64,000 nucleotides of DNA from Geosporobacter subterraneus DSM 17957 (GCF_900142145.1 NZ_FQZV01000005.1:1-64000), one strand, 5' to 3'; positions 24,608 through 33,094 are shown, counted from the first letter of the stretch. Numbers and translations: made by a program. Notes: a model not told the origin generated them from the letters alone.

Positions 24608-25708
24608 TTAAACCTCCTTTCTGATATAGGCTTCTATCATTAAATCATTGTATAATTTTACAAAGCTCATATTTTCTAGTAGAATGGCATCTTGGATGTG
24701 GGGTATACCCGTACCCCCTATAGGCGTTTTTGCAGTTTCACCCCCTAGGATTTTGGGGGCAACAAAGGTAATGACTTTGTCAACAATTCCTTCTTGTAAA
24801 GCCGCATAGTTTAGCGTGCTGCCGCCCTCAAGTAGTACGCTGTCAATTTTATTGTTTCCCAGCCACTGCATCACATAGCCTAAATCTACATGATTATTTT
24901 TTATTGGTGCAACAACCACCTCTGCACCGGCAGCTTCTATGGATTTTAACTTACGTTGATCTGCGAGAGCCGTTACAGCCACAATTGTTTTTGTATGGTT
25001 ATCACATTGCAGCAGCTTAGCCTTCAAAGGGATTCTGCCGTGGGTATCCACCACGATGCGAACAGGATTTCTAATCTGCGATCCTTCCAGCCTGGTGGTA
25101 AGCAGTGGATCATCTGCTAAAACAGTACCGATGCCAACCATGATAGCAGTATACTGATGGCGCAGCTTATGAACATAGTGTCTGGAGATTTCATCGGAAA
25201 TCCATTTGGATTCACCGCTAACAGCTGCAATTTTCCCATCCAGGGTCATTGCTGTTTTCAGAAGACAAAAAGGGAGACCCGTGGTGATATATTTGACAAA
25301 AACTTCATTTAATCTTTTCGCCTGCTGTTCCAGTACGCCGGTTATGACTTCTATACCCGCGTCCTTAAGAATTTGTATTCCTTTGCCCTCCACAAGCGGA
25401 TTAGGATCTTTCATGGCAATAACTACCTTCTTGATTCCCCGTTCAACGATAGCGTTGGCACAGGGAGGGGTTTTGCCGTAGTGAGAGCAAGGTTCAAGAG
25501 TGACATACATCGTTGCTCCTTCAACAGGCTCTGTAGCGTTATTAAAAGCATTGATTTCTGCGTGAGGTCCGCCATACTGAGCATGATAGCCTTCACTGAT
25601 AACCGCACCATTTTTTACGATGACAGCACCAACCAATGGATTTGGATTCGTATGCCCGATACCCAGCTTCGCCAGGTCTAGTGCTCTGTACATGTATGAA
25701 ATATTCAA
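24608..25708 (-). CDS. ribD: Bifunctional riboflavin deaminase/reductase RibD
   Basis: The 366-residue protein deaminates and reduces the pyrimidine intermediate. The N-terminal deaminase (~1-145) has the zinc motifs GPHAEINAF and PCSHYGKTPPC. The C-terminal reductase (~146-366) has KTAMTLDGKIA and LLEGGSTLN. The TTG start at 25708 gives MNISYMYRALDLAKLG, with GGGGTG 5 bp upstream; an internal ATG at 25693 is the alternative. It is the first gene behind the FMN riboswitch. Confidence 0.95.
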   Translation of the reverse strand: MNISYMYRALDLAKLGIGHTNPNPLVGAVIVKNGAVISEGYHAQYGGPHAEINAFNNATEPVEGATMYVTLEPCSHYGKTPPCANAIVERGIKKVVIAMKDPNPLVEGKGIQILKDAGIEVITGVLEQQAKRLNEVFVKYITTGLPFCLLKTAMTLDGKIAAVSGESKWISDEISRHYVHKLRHQYTAIMVGIGTVLADDPLLTTRLEGSQIRNPVRIVVDTHGRIPLKAKLLQCDNHTKTIVAVTALADQRKLKSIEAAGAEVVVAPIKNNHVDLGYVMQWLGNNKIDSVLLEGGSTLNYAALQEGIVDKVITFVAPKILGGETAKTPIGGTGIPHIQDAILLENMSFVKLYNDLMIEAYIRKEV

Positions 25709-25727
25709 TCAATCACCCCGATTTAGA

Positions 25728-25767
25728 GATATAAATAAAATAAGCCCTGAAAATAGTATTTTCAGGG
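25728..25767 (-). terminator. Attenuator terminator of the rib operon
   Basis: An 11-base perfect stem (GCCCTGAAAAT with its complement, 25743-25767) with a 3-base loop is followed on the minus strand by TTATTTTATTTAT. It lies between the FMN aptamer and ribD. Its 5' arm (GCCCTGAA) is complementary to TTCAGGGC in the 5' strand of aptamer helix P1. This gives the expected antiterminator when FMN is absent. Confidence 0.85.
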
Positions 25768-25823
25768 CATTTCATGTATATTCCAATAGATATACATCCT
25801 TCTACATATGTATAAAGCAATAT

Positions 25824-25941
25824 GCTTCTCCTTCTTCCATCCAGACTGTACTGTCGGTCTTGGAATTACACCAAGTCTGCCAAAATCGGCTCGCGGACTA
25901 TAACCGCCGGTCGGGAATTTCACCCTGCCCTGAAGGATTTT
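25824..25941 (-). promoter_or_regulatory. FMN riboswitch (RFN element)
   Basis: Read on the minus strand, the conserved RFN blocks appear in order: CTTCAGGGCAGGGTGAAATT, CCCGACCGGCGGT, AGTCCGCGAGC, TTGGCAGACTTGGTG, AATTCCAAGACCGACAGT and AGTCTGGATGGAAGAAGGAG. This is a complete aptamer. FMN binding frees the downstream terminator and shuts off ribD-ribE-ribBA-ribH. Confidence 0.97.
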
Positions 25942-25998
25942 CAGTTGTTATAAGTACATACTAACACTAAGAATAACATATGTCAATAAAGAATAATA

Positions 25999-26044
25999 TT
26001 GCATTTAAATTGTATCTGTACTATAATAAATGTGACGATACAAT
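25999..26044 (+). promoter_or_regulatory. Promoter with 8-bp inverted repeat upstream of the S-component gene
   Basis: TTGCAT (25999-26004), 17 bp and TATAAT (26022-26027) form the promoter. ATTGTATC (26009-26016) and its exact complement GATACAAT (26037-26044) flank the -10, 20 bp apart, like a two-half-site operator. The gene's ribosome site AGGAGTGAT (26050-26058) follows. The regulator is not known to me. Confidence 0.6.
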
Positions 26045-26064
26045 ATATTAGGAGTGATACAATT

Positions 26065-26604
26065 ATGGAAAATCAATTGAATGTACCTATGAAAACCGGC
26101 AGCAAAACAAAAGAACTTGTAACCTCTGGATTATTGATTAGTATGGTCTTTATCGCCACGAAGTTTATTAATATTCGCCTGCCTATATCTATCAATGGCG
26201 GATTGATTCATTTAGGGAATACTATGCTATTTTTAGCAGCCATTGTTTTTGGCAAAAGAAAAGGTGCTATAGCAGGCGCCTTCGGCATGGGTTTATTTGA
26301 TATTGTTTCCGGATGGGTGGCATGGGCACCCTTTACATTCATGATCAGAGGTATTATGGGATATATTATTGGCAGTATAGCATATGCTAATGGAAGAAAG
26401 GGGGAGCGCTTTCTATGGAATCTTGCGGGGATTGTGGTTTCTGGAGTAGTTATGATAGTAGGGTATTACATAACGGAGGGTGTTTTGTATGGAAACTGGA
26501 TTGCGCCGATGACATCCATACCAGGAAATGCTATTCAAATTTTGATAGGTACAGCCATCGGTTTACCGGCAGCAGCGGCAGTTAAAAGAACAAAGCTTTT
26601 TTAG
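26065..26604 (+). CDS. ECF-type vitamin transporter S component
   Basis: This 179-residue membrane protein with about six helices has the S-component pattern: FINIRLPISINGGLIHLGNTML, FGKRKGAIAGAFGMGLFDI and APFTFMIRGIMGYIIG. S components bind the vitamin and use a shared EcfAAT energising module, which is not in this window. ATG 26065 is preferred over the longer frame from 25999, which would start inside the promoter. It resembles the ECF-ribofla_trS/COG4720 group, whose substrates include riboflavin- and B6-like vitamins. The neighbouring PLP-type aminotransferase hints at a B6 vitamer; the rib operon is divergent on the other side. Confidence 0.8.
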   Translation: MENQLNVPMKTGSKTKELVTSGLLISMVFIATKFINIRLPISINGGLIHLGNTMLFLAAIVFGKRKGAIAGAFGMGLFDIVSGWVAWAPFTFMIRGIMGYIIGSIAYANGRKGERFLWNLAGIVVSGVVMIVGYYITEGVLYGNWIAPMTSIPGNAIQILIGTAIGLPAAAAVKRTKLF

Positions 26605-26624
26605 TGAGAAAAGGAGATTATAAG

Positions 26625-27758
26625 ATGAACAAACCATTCATTATGACACCAGGTCCTACCTATATACATGAGGAAGTCAGGATGGCTTTGGCACAGCCTA
26701 TTACGAATCCCGACTTAGATGTAAGCTTTTTCGGGTTTTATAAGGAGACCTGTAATAAACTAAAGAAGATTATTCAGACAAAAAATGATATGCTGATACT
26801 GAGCGGTGAGGGCATATTAGGACTGGAAGCAGCCTGTGCTTCTTTAATTGAACCGGGAGATCGTGTGCTGTGTATTGATAACGGCATATTTGGGAATGGA
26901 TTCGGCGATTTTATAAAGATGTATGGCGGAGAAGCGGTTTATTTTAAATCCGATTACCGGAGGGCGATTGATGTGGGTTTGTTGGAGAAATTCCTTTCTA
27001 AAGATCATAATTTTAGTATGGCTACCCTCGTACACTGCGAAACTCCTTCAGGAATTACAAATCCTATAGATCGAATATGCAAATTGCTAAATCAGCATGG
27101 CATTATCTCTGTGGTAGATTCTGTCTCGGCCATAGGGGGGGAAGTGCTCAAAGCTGATGAATGGTCTATAGATATGGTATTAGGCGGCTCTCAAAAATGT
27201 CTGTCTGCTCCTCCTGGGCTAACCTTTCTGAGCATTAGTCCAAGGGCCTGGGAGAAGATATTGAATCGGAGGGTTCCCATTATAGGATACTATGCAAATC
27301 TGGCTCATTGGAAAAACTGGTATCAGGAAAAATGGTTTCCATATACACAGCCCATTAGTGATATCTATGGACTAAGAACAGCTGCAGAGCGGTGGCTCAA
27401 GGAAGAGAATCCAATCGAAAGACATGAAAAAATAGCAAAAGCTGCTCGAAAAAGTCTCATGGAGGGAGGGTTAAATTTATATCCTATCGATGGATTTTCA
27501 AATACGGTAACCACTATAAAAATCCCTGAGAATATAGGATTTCATGAGATCTATCAGACCATGCTGAAGGATCATAATATCTTAATTGCAGGTGCCTTTG
27601 GTTTTCTAAAGGACAAAGTGATTCGCATCGGCCATATGGGTGAAAACTGTTACGAGGATAAAGTGTACTTAACCCTTAAGGCTTTGGATCAGGTACTAAG
27701 AAAGTACGGTGTACGTCCGAAGGTAGAGCTTCATAAAGCTTTCACCTCATATATGTAG
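26625..27758 (+). CDS. Class V PLP aminotransferase (alanine/serine-glyoxylate or pyridoxamine-pyruvate type)
   Basis: This 377-residue fold-type I enzyme begins MNKPFIMTPGPTYIHEEV. The cofactor Asp lies in VVDSVSAIGGE, and the Schiff-base Lys in LGGSQKCLSAPPGL. Relatives are alanine-glyoxylate, serine-glyoxylate and pyridoxamine-pyruvate aminotransferases and PucG. ATG 26625 has AAGGAG 8 bp upstream. It is 20 bp after the S-component gene, so the two form an operon. The exact substrate cannot be read from sequence. Confidence 0.85.
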   Translation: MNKPFIMTPGPTYIHEEVRMALAQPITNPDLDVSFFGFYKETCNKLKKIIQTKNDMLILSGEGILGLEAACASLIEPGDRVLCIDNGIFGNGFGDFIKMYGGEAVYFKSDYRRAIDVGLLEKFLSKDHNFSMATLVHCETPSGITNPIDRICKLLNQHGIISVVDSVSAIGGEVLKADEWSIDMVLGGSQKCLSAPPGLTFLSISPRAWEKILNRRVPIIGYYANLAHWKNWYQEKWFPYTQPISDIYGLRTAAERWLKEENPIERHEKIAKAARKSLMEGGLNLYPIDGFSNTVTTIKIPENIGFHEIYQTMLKDHNILIAGAFGFLKDKVIRIGHMGENCYEDKVYLTLKALDQVLRKYGVRPKVELHKAFTSYM

Positions 27759-27839
27759 GTATTATTAGTCAGAGTATCCCGGGAAAAACATGAAAGCTTT
27801 ATTTGTTCAGTTTTAGAAAATAGATAAAAATAAATCATA

Positions 27840-27885
27840 GGGCTGACTTTGGAGTGATTCAAAGTCAGCCCCTGCTATTTATAGA
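27840..27885 (+). terminator. Probable terminator after the aminotransferase
   Basis: A perfect 12-base stem (GGGCTGACTTTG at 27840-27851, complement at 27860-27871) with an 8-base loop. The following CTGCTATTTAT is only moderately T-rich. Confidence 0.6.
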
Positions 27886-27955
27886 AGTGAATATTTTTCC
27901 ATCCAATTGACAATACTGAAAAAACTGACAGAAAATTATTGGAGGAATACAACCT

Positions 27956-28981
27956 ATGGCCGTAAAGATCGGAATTCCAAGAGCTCTGCTGTACTATCAA
28001 TATTTTCCCTTATGGGTTACATATTTTGAAGCATTAGATGCAGAAGTAATTATATCATCAGAGACTAACAAAAAAATACTGAACGAAGGTATTTCTGCGG
28101 CAATCAATGAAGCCTGCCTACCCATAAAGCTATTTCATGGCCATGTAATGGATTTGAAGGATCGGGTGGATGTACTCTTTATCCCTAGAATCACCAGTGT
28201 ATATCAAAAGGAATATATTTGTCCTAAGTTTTGCGGATTGCCAGAAATGATTCGGCATTCCATAGGGGGGTTACCACCGGTTATTGATGCAGAAATTAAT
28301 TTTTTTGAATCTAGAAGGCATATTAAGGATACGATCTATGAAATGGGAAACTATTTTACAAGGGACAGAAAAAGGATGATCAGAGCTTTTCAGCAGGCCA
28401 AGGAAAGGTATCAAAACTATTGCCGGCAGCTTCAAAAAGGAAAAATTCCTTCCTTGGAGTTGCCGTTTCATATGTATAGGGAGCCTATAAATCAAAAACA
28501 ACTCCCAAAGAGGATACTGATCATGGGGCATCCCTATAATTTATATGATCCTTATTTAAATATGGACATGTTTTCAATATTGACAGCAAGGGGTATTCAG
28601 ATACTAACACCGGAGATGGTGAAAAGAAATGAAATCAACAGGTTCATGAAAAGCTATAAAACAAAATTCTATTGGACCTTTGCCAATAAGATGATTGGAA
28701 CCATGCTCTATCACATTGAACGGGGGGAGATAGACGGTGTCATTTATATCTCAACCTTTGGCTGCGGTGTGGATTCTGTAGTTGCGGATATTGTCGAAAA
28801 GACGATGCGGGAAGAGACAAGCATTCCTTTTCTGCTGATTACCTTAGACGAACACCGCGGTGAAGCAGGAGTCTACACCCGGGTTGAAGCTTTTATAGAC
28901 ATGTTAGAATGGGGGAGAAAGGATGAAAATCACATTTCCACACATGGGCAATCTGTACATAGCTCTCAAGGCTGTTTTTGA
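27956..28981 (+). CDS. DUF2229-type protein related to 2-hydroxyacyl-CoA dehydratase activators, component 1
   Basis: This 341-residue protein begins MAVKIGIPRALLYYQYFPLW, the hallmark of the DUF2229/COG3580 region in large CoA-dehydratase activase proteins. It has conserved cysteines at NEACLPIKLFHGH, ICPKFCGLP and STFGCGVDSVV, likely Fe-S ligands, and ends the core with TLDEHRGEAGVYTRVEAFIDML. It is a free-standing version without the BadF/HgdC ATPase domain. Function is unknown; the cysteine pattern suggests an Fe-S electron or ATP-coupled partner. It overlaps the next gene by 59 bp. Confidence 0.75.
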   Translation: MAVKIGIPRALLYYQYFPLWVTYFEALDAEVIISSETNKKILNEGISAAINEACLPIKLFHGHVMDLKDRVDVLFIPRITSVYQKEYICPKFCGLPEMIRHSIGGLPPVIDAEINFFESRRHIKDTIYEMGNYFTRDRKRMIRAFQQAKERYQNYCRQLQKGKIPSLELPFHMYREPINQKQLPKRILIMGHPYNLYDPYLNMDMFSILTARGIQILTPEMVKRNEINRFMKSYKTKFYWTFANKMIGTMLYHIERGEIDGVIYISTFGCGVDSVVADIVEKTMREETSIPFLLITLDEHRGEAGVYTRVEAFIDMLEWGRKDENHISTHGQSVHSSQGCF

Positions 28982-30008
28982 GGAACTGGGGGCAGAAGTA
29001 ATCATTCCACCGAAATCAAACAAAGAAACCCTTGAGCTAGGTACGAAGTATTCTCCGGAAGGGATATGCATTCCTTTCAAACTGACGCTGGGCAACTATA
29101 TTCAAAGCATTGAACAGGGTGCAGATACTTTATTTATGTGGAGTGGCTGCGATGTCTGCAGAATCGGATACTATCAGGCCCTGCATAAAGATATACTGAA
29201 AAGGCTGAATTATTCTATCCAGTTGATCTGTGTGGAACCATTTAAAACAATAGGAGAAATATACGTATTCCTGCAGAAATTAAAAACCATTTCTGCTGAT
29301 ACCAGCTATCTAAGGCTGGCAGCAGTATTTAAAAAGGGAGTGGAACTTATTCATAAGGTAGATGCACTGGATGATTTGGCCTGCAGGATAAGAGCCAGGG
29401 CAGAGGAACCCCATAAAGTTGATGAAATATATGCTGCTTATGAACAAAATATCATGCAATCAAAAGGTTATCAGGAAACAAACCAGGTATTAGAACGTTA
29501 CCGAAAAAAGCTTTCACAGATACCTTGTGATTCATGCAAAGAAATTGTTAAGGTGGGGATTACGGGAGAAATATATACAGTGGTCGAACCCTTTATCAAT
29601 CAGGATCTGATCCGCAGGCTGGGCCAAATGGGTGTAGAAGTGGATTGTTCTGTAACTGCCAGTCAGTTTATTCGGGAACAAATTGACTTTTTACCCTTCA
29701 TTTCATCTGAGAAGGGCGAAGTTCACCGCGCAGCAGAGCCCTATTTAGACCGTGAGATTGGCGGCCATGCCAGACATACCATTGGAAATACGGTACGGTT
29801 TGGTGAGAAAAATTTCGATGGCGTAATCCATTTGATGCCTTTTACCTGTATGCCGGAAATCGTAGCACAAAGCATATTGCCTACGATAGAAAGAGAGTGG
29901 GAACTTCCTGTCCTGAAACTGGTTCTGGACGAGATGACAGGAGAAGCAGGAATACTGACGAGGGTAGAGGCTTTTATTGATCTGTTAAAAAGAAGAAGGT
30001 CTGAATGA
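28923..30008 (+). CDS. DUF2229-type protein related to 2-hydroxyacyl-CoA dehydratase activators, component 2
   Basis: This 361-residue protein is related to COG3581. It begins MKITFPHMGNLYIALKAVFE and has the cysteine segments SPEGICIPFKLTLGN, WSGCDVCRIGYYQ and MPFTCMPEIVAQS. The end, LDEMTGEAGILTRVEAFIDLL, parallels the end of component 1, so the two are distant relatives that probably pair. GGGGGAGAAAGG before ATG 28923 lies inside component 1. No dehydratase or activase ATPase is adjacent. Confidence 0.75.
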   Translation: MKITFPHMGNLYIALKAVFEELGAEVIIPPKSNKETLELGTKYSPEGICIPFKLTLGNYIQSIEQGADTLFMWSGCDVCRIGYYQALHKDILKRLNYSIQLICVEPFKTIGEIYVFLQKLKTISADTSYLRLAAVFKKGVELIHKVDALDDLACRIRARAEEPHKVDEIYAAYEQNIMQSKGYQETNQVLERYRKKLSQIPCDSCKEIVKVGITGEIYTVVEPFINQDLIRRLGQMGVEVDCSVTASQFIREQIDFLPFISSEKGEVHRAAEPYLDREIGGHARHTIGNTVRFGEKNFDGVIHLMPFTCMPEIVAQSILPTIEREWELPVLKLVLDEMTGEAGILTRVEAFIDLLKRRRSE

Positions 30009-30105
30009 AGGCAAGGAACCAATAATGATTATCAAAGCATGATTGGACAGATAGGATAATAAGCAATGTTCCCTTTTGATAAGATGATGAAAAAATAGAT
30101 CAGTC

Positions 30106-30133
30106 ACCTCCTATATCCCAAAGACATATGATG
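30106..30133 (+). promoter_or_regulatory. Possible sporulation-type (SigK/SigE-like) promoter of sodC
   Basis: AC at 30106-30107, 17 bp and CATATGATG at 30125-30133 match the SigK pattern AC-N16/17-CATANNNTA at all but the last base. The distance to the start at 30168 is suitable. No convincing sigma-A pair was seen nearer. Short degenerate motifs occur by chance, so this is tentative. Confidence 0.3.
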
Positions 30134-30167
30134 TAATGGATATTATTTAAAATAAGAGGTGAAATGA

Positions 30168-30704
30168 ATGGATACAAGACCTATGTGTACAATGGCGGCA
30201 GCTGAAATCAGAGGAGGTCCGCTAGCTCCACAGATAAGAGGTATCGTTATTTTTAAAGAAGTACCAGGCGGCACTGAAGTCTATGTCCAAGTAGAAGGAC
30301 TTCCCCCCTATCAACCGGCCAGAAATGGGGAGGATCCGATAGGACCTCATGGATTCCATATTCATGAAAAGGGAACCTGTGAGGTTGGAGATCCTAATAA
30401 GCCTTTTCAGGCTGCAGGGAAGCACTGGAACCCAGCTAATCAGCCACATGGCAACCATGCCGGTGATTTCCCTTCGTTATTCTCCAACAATGGGATTGCC
30501 CGCATGGCATTTTTTACAAATAAGTTTAAACCTGCCGATGCAGTAGGAAAAGCTGTGATGATCCATGAAAACCCTGACGATTCTAGAACGCAGCCTGACG
30601 GAGATGCAGGAAGAAGACTGGCCTGTGGTGTAATCCGATGTATGCAGACCCAAACTCAAACTCAGGCATGGCCTGGATATGGGAGTTATTGGCGATATTA
30701 TTAA
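30168..30704 (+). CDS. sodC: Cu/Zn superoxide dismutase with Tyr/Trp-rich tail
   Basis: This 178-residue protein has all active-site positions: Cu ligands H64, H66, H86 and H133; Zn ligands H86, H94, H97 and D100; disulfide Cys71-Cys153; and the guiding Arg150 in DAGRRLACGVI. Unlike B. subtilis YojM, it should bind copper. There is no signal peptide or lipobox, which is unusual because bacterial SodC proteins are normally exported. The C-terminus carries an extra tail QTQTQTQAWPGYGSYWRYY, reminiscent of spore-coat proteins. AGAGGTGA precedes ATG 30168. Confidence 0.9.
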   Translation: MDTRPMCTMAAAEIRGGPLAPQIRGIVIFKEVPGGTEVYVQVEGLPPYQPARNGEDPIGPHGFHIHEKGTCEVGDPNKPFQAAGKHWNPANQPHGNHAGDFPSLFSNNGIARMAFFTNKFKPADAVGKAVMIHENPDDSRTQPDGDAGRRLACGVIRCMQTQTQTQAWPGYGSYWRYY

Positions 30705-30763
30705 ACAAGACTTTGTTAGAAAACCTGTGGATATTACATGTTTTAGAAGTAGATTATGCCACA

Positions 30764-30840
30764 GTTAGGGGTGGACGACTCTGTCCACCCGCAGATGCCT
30801 TAGTAGAACAAGCGGGGGGACACGGGGGTCTGCACCCTAC
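30764..30840. repeat. GTAG-type palindrome pair (REP/BIME-like), pair 4
   Basis: The left unit is GTTAGG (a GTAG variant with one extra T) plus hairpin GGGTGGAC/GTCCACCC (30769-30776/30783-30790). The right unit on the minus strand begins GTAGGGTGCAGACC (complement of 30827-30840) and resembles the pair at 42803. An open frame across this region is a chance run-on from sodC. Confidence 0.55.
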
Positions 30841-30864
30841 AAAAATATTATTAGCGTTAAACAG

Positions 30865-30902
30865 AACTTAAAATAAAAGTCGATAGATGCTCTATCGACT
30901 TT
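30865..30902 (-). terminator. Terminator of gpmI
   Basis: A perfect 12-base stem (30876-30887 with 30891-30902) and a 3-base loop lie 8 bp past the gpmI stop. TTTTATTTTAAG follows on the minus strand. Confidence 0.85.
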
Positions 30903-30910
30903 ATCAGTGT

Positions 30911-32464
30911 TTATGCAGTTTCTAATGCATAGCCCGGTACTAAGAGGGACTTGCCTTCCATTTCTTCAGGCTGTGGAATATCCATCATATGCAGCAGTGT
31001 TGGAGCCAAATCGGCTAACCGGCCTTCTGTAATACCATATTCCTCGGCTGCATTAATGAGAATCAGGGGAACTGGATTGGTAGAGTGGGCTGTAATCACA
31101 TTGCCGTCGGCATCAAGCATTTCATCTGAGTTTCCGTGATCTGCAGTTAACAGAATCTGACCGTCATATTGAATAACGGTTTCTACAATCCTGCCTACGC
31201 AGGCATCCACCGTCTCGACTGCTTTGATGGCTGCTTCAATCACACCGGTATGGCCTACCATATCGGCATTGGCAAAGTTTACAATGATCAGATCGTAATA
31301 CTCCCTTTTGATTTCCTCAATCAGTCGGTCCGTAACTTCTATGGCACTCATTTCCGGCTGAAGATCATAAGTAGCAACCTTTGGAGAAGGAATCAATACA
31401 CGGTCCTCACCCTCGTAGGGCTTTTCAATTCCCCCATTTAAGAAAAAGGTAACATGGGCGTATTTCTCGGTTTCTGCGATACGGAGCTGCTTTAAGCCTA
31501 AACTGGATATATACTCACCCAGTGTATTGGATAAGGTTTGTGGTGTATAAGCCACATAAACATTTGGCATAGTGGCGTCATACTGTGTCATGCATACGTA
31601 ATGTACTGGCAAGAAGCCCTTCTTTCTTTCGAAACCAGTAAATTCTGGATCCACAAAGCTTCTGGTAATCTCTCTGGCACGATCCGGTCTAAAATTGAAC
31701 ATGATGATGGAGTCATGAGGATTTACAGTGGCTATAGGGTGACCATCCTCACAGATGACAGTTGGGATCACAAACTCGTCCACAACGTTTTTACTATAGG
31801 AGTTTTGGATCGCCTCACCTGCGGAGGAAGCGAATTCACCCTGGCCTAAAACCAGTGCTTCATAGGCAGCGGAGACTCTTTCCCATCGATTGTCCCGATC
31901 CATAGCGTAGTATCTTCCGGATATGGTCGCTACTTTACCAACACCGATAGCTTTCATTTCTTGCTCCAGTGCTTCAATGTATTGGGCAGCACTGGATGGC
32001 GGTACGTCCCGTCCATCCAGGAAGCAGTGTACAAATACTTTTTGTAATCCTGCATTCTTTGCCAGCTTTAATAAGGCATAGAGGTGGGTATTGTGGCTGT
32101 GAACACCGCCATCAGATAAAAGTCCCCATAAATGTAAAGCTGAGTCATGGGATTTTACATTTTCAATAGCATTTAAAAATACGGGATTTTCAAAGAAATC
32201 ACCATCTTCAATGGCTTTGCTGATCCGTGTCAATTCCTGATAAACAATTCGTCCTGCACCGATATTGAGATGCCCTACCTCTGAGTTTCCCATTTGACCA
32301 TGGGGCAGACCTACATCCAGTCCGCTGGCGTGGGCAATACTATTTGGATAATTTTCCAGATAACTGTCGATGTTGGGTGTGTTGGCTTGCTTCACGGCAT
32401 TGCCGTAGCTGCTTTCATTTAATCCAAAACCGTCTAAGATCATTAATATGGTGGGTTTTTTCAT
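30911..32464 (-). CDS. gpmI: 2,3-bisphosphoglycerate-independent phosphoglycerate mutase
   Basis: GpmI interconverts 3- and 2-phosphoglycerate in glycolysis and gluconeogenesis. The 517-residue Mn-dependent enzyme begins MKKPTILMILDGFGLNES. The phosphoserine loop is MGNSEVGHLNIGAGR. The metal motifs FNFRPDRAREI, NFANADMVGHTG and TADHGNSDEM are present. The start at 32464 is chosen because GGAGG lies 10 bp upstream; the frame extends 11 codons further without a ribosome site. It is not in the usual gap-pgk-tpi operon here but stands alone. Confidence 0.96.
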   Translation of the reverse strand: MKKPTILMILDGFGLNESSYGNAVKQANTPNIDSYLENYPNSIAHASGLDVGLPHGQMGNSEVGHLNIGAGRIVYQELTRISKAIEDGDFFENPVFLNAIENVKSHDSALHLWGLLSDGGVHSHNTHLYALLKLAKNAGLQKVFVHCFLDGRDVPPSSAAQYIEALEQEMKAIGVGKVATISGRYYAMDRDNRWERVSAAYEALVLGQGEFASSAGEAIQNSYSKNVVDEFVIPTVICEDGHPIATVNPHDSIIMFNFRPDRAREITRSFVDPEFTGFERKKGFLPVHYVCMTQYDATMPNVYVAYTPQTLSNTLGEYISSLGLKQLRIAETEKYAHVTFFLNGGIEKPYEGEDRVLIPSPKVATYDLQPEMSAIEVTDRLIEEIKREYYDLIIVNFANADMVGHTGVIEAAIKAVETVDACVGRIVETVIQYDGQILLTADHGNSDEMLDADGNVITAHSTNPVPLILINAAEEYGITEGRLADLAPTLLHMMDIPQPEEMEGKSLLVPGYALETA

Positions 32465-32553
32465 AGTCTCAAATCCTCCTTCACTATTTGAACACACAGC
32501 AATCCAGTGTGCAATTTACCACTTTATTTCCTGCAAGTGTATGACTAATTTAC

Positions 32554-32582
32554 ATTATATATCATAATACCCAAATTATCAA
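32554..32582 (-). promoter_or_regulatory. Sigma-A promoter of gpmI
   Basis: On the minus strand TTGATA (32577-32582), a 17-bp spacer and TATAAT (32554-32559) lie ~90 bp upstream of the gpmI start. Confidence 0.75.
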
Positions 32583-32674
32583 AGAGAAAGCAGTTTTTTT
32601 GTTAAAAAAAAGACAGGGTCTTGCGGTGTCCCGATATGGAATTGCATTTTTTCCCAATTTTAACGAAAAAGAAT

Positions 32675-32704
32675 TTGATTTTTATCCAGTATTTTGGGTA
32701 TACT
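32675..32704 (+). promoter_or_regulatory. Sigma-A promoter of the glutaredoxin gene
   Basis: TTGATT (32675-32680), an 18-bp spacer and TATACT (32699-32704), 42 bp upstream of the ATG. Confidence 0.6.
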
Positions 32705-32746
32705 TAATTTGTAATCAGCAGATTTATATTTTTGGAGGTGTAATAA

Positions 32747-32977
32747 ATGAAGAATGTGGTTGTATTTTCTAGCAATACTTGCCCCCATTGTGTTACAGCA
32801 AAAGAATATTTATCCAGTAAGGGAATTAATTATGTGGAGAGAAATATTCATGAGGACCCAGATGCCAGAAAAGAACTCATGAAGAACAAAATTATGGGGG
32901 TCCCAGCGATTTTTATTGATGATGAGGTAATTGTAGGTTTTGATAAAGTAAGAATTGATGAGCTGTTAGGATTATAG
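32747..32977 (+). CDS. Glutaredoxin-like thiol-disulfide protein
   Basis: This 76-residue protein has a thioredoxin fold with the redox motif TCPHC (C12 and C15), the cis-Pro loop GVPAIFID and the C-terminal VGFDK. CPHC with this length fits the NrdH/YruB-type glutaredoxins of anaerobes, likely reduced by thioredoxin reductase. TTTGGAGGTG precedes ATG 32747. It is monocistronic, with a terminator after it. Confidence 0.88.
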   Translation: MKNVVVFSSNTCPHCVTAKEYLSSKGINYVERNIHEDPDARKELMKNKIMGVPAIFIDDEVIVGFDKVRIDELLGL

Positions 32978-33022
32978 GATGATATAAGCGTTACTTTTTC
33001 AAATACAGGTCGATTACGGAGG

Positions 33023-33058
33023 CTCCTACTGCAGGATATTTGGCTGGTAGGAGTTTTA
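33023..33058 (+). terminator. Terminator after the glutaredoxin gene
   Basis: CTCCTAC (33023-33029) pairs with GTAGGAG (33047-33053), followed by TTTTATT. The stem and flanks resemble the terminator at 59205. Confidence 0.65.
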
Positions 33059-33094
33059 TTATGGCGTTATAGCATGCTAAGGGAGATGAAACAT

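Noticed and set aside
25999-26064. Upstream start for the S-component gene
   Set aside because: The ATG at 25999 overlaps the promoter and has no ribosome site; ATG 26065 has AGGAGTGAT.
30638-30871. A possible small gene after sodC
   Set aside because: It starts inside sodC in another frame and runs through a REP-like palindrome pair; no ribosome site and no family resemblance.
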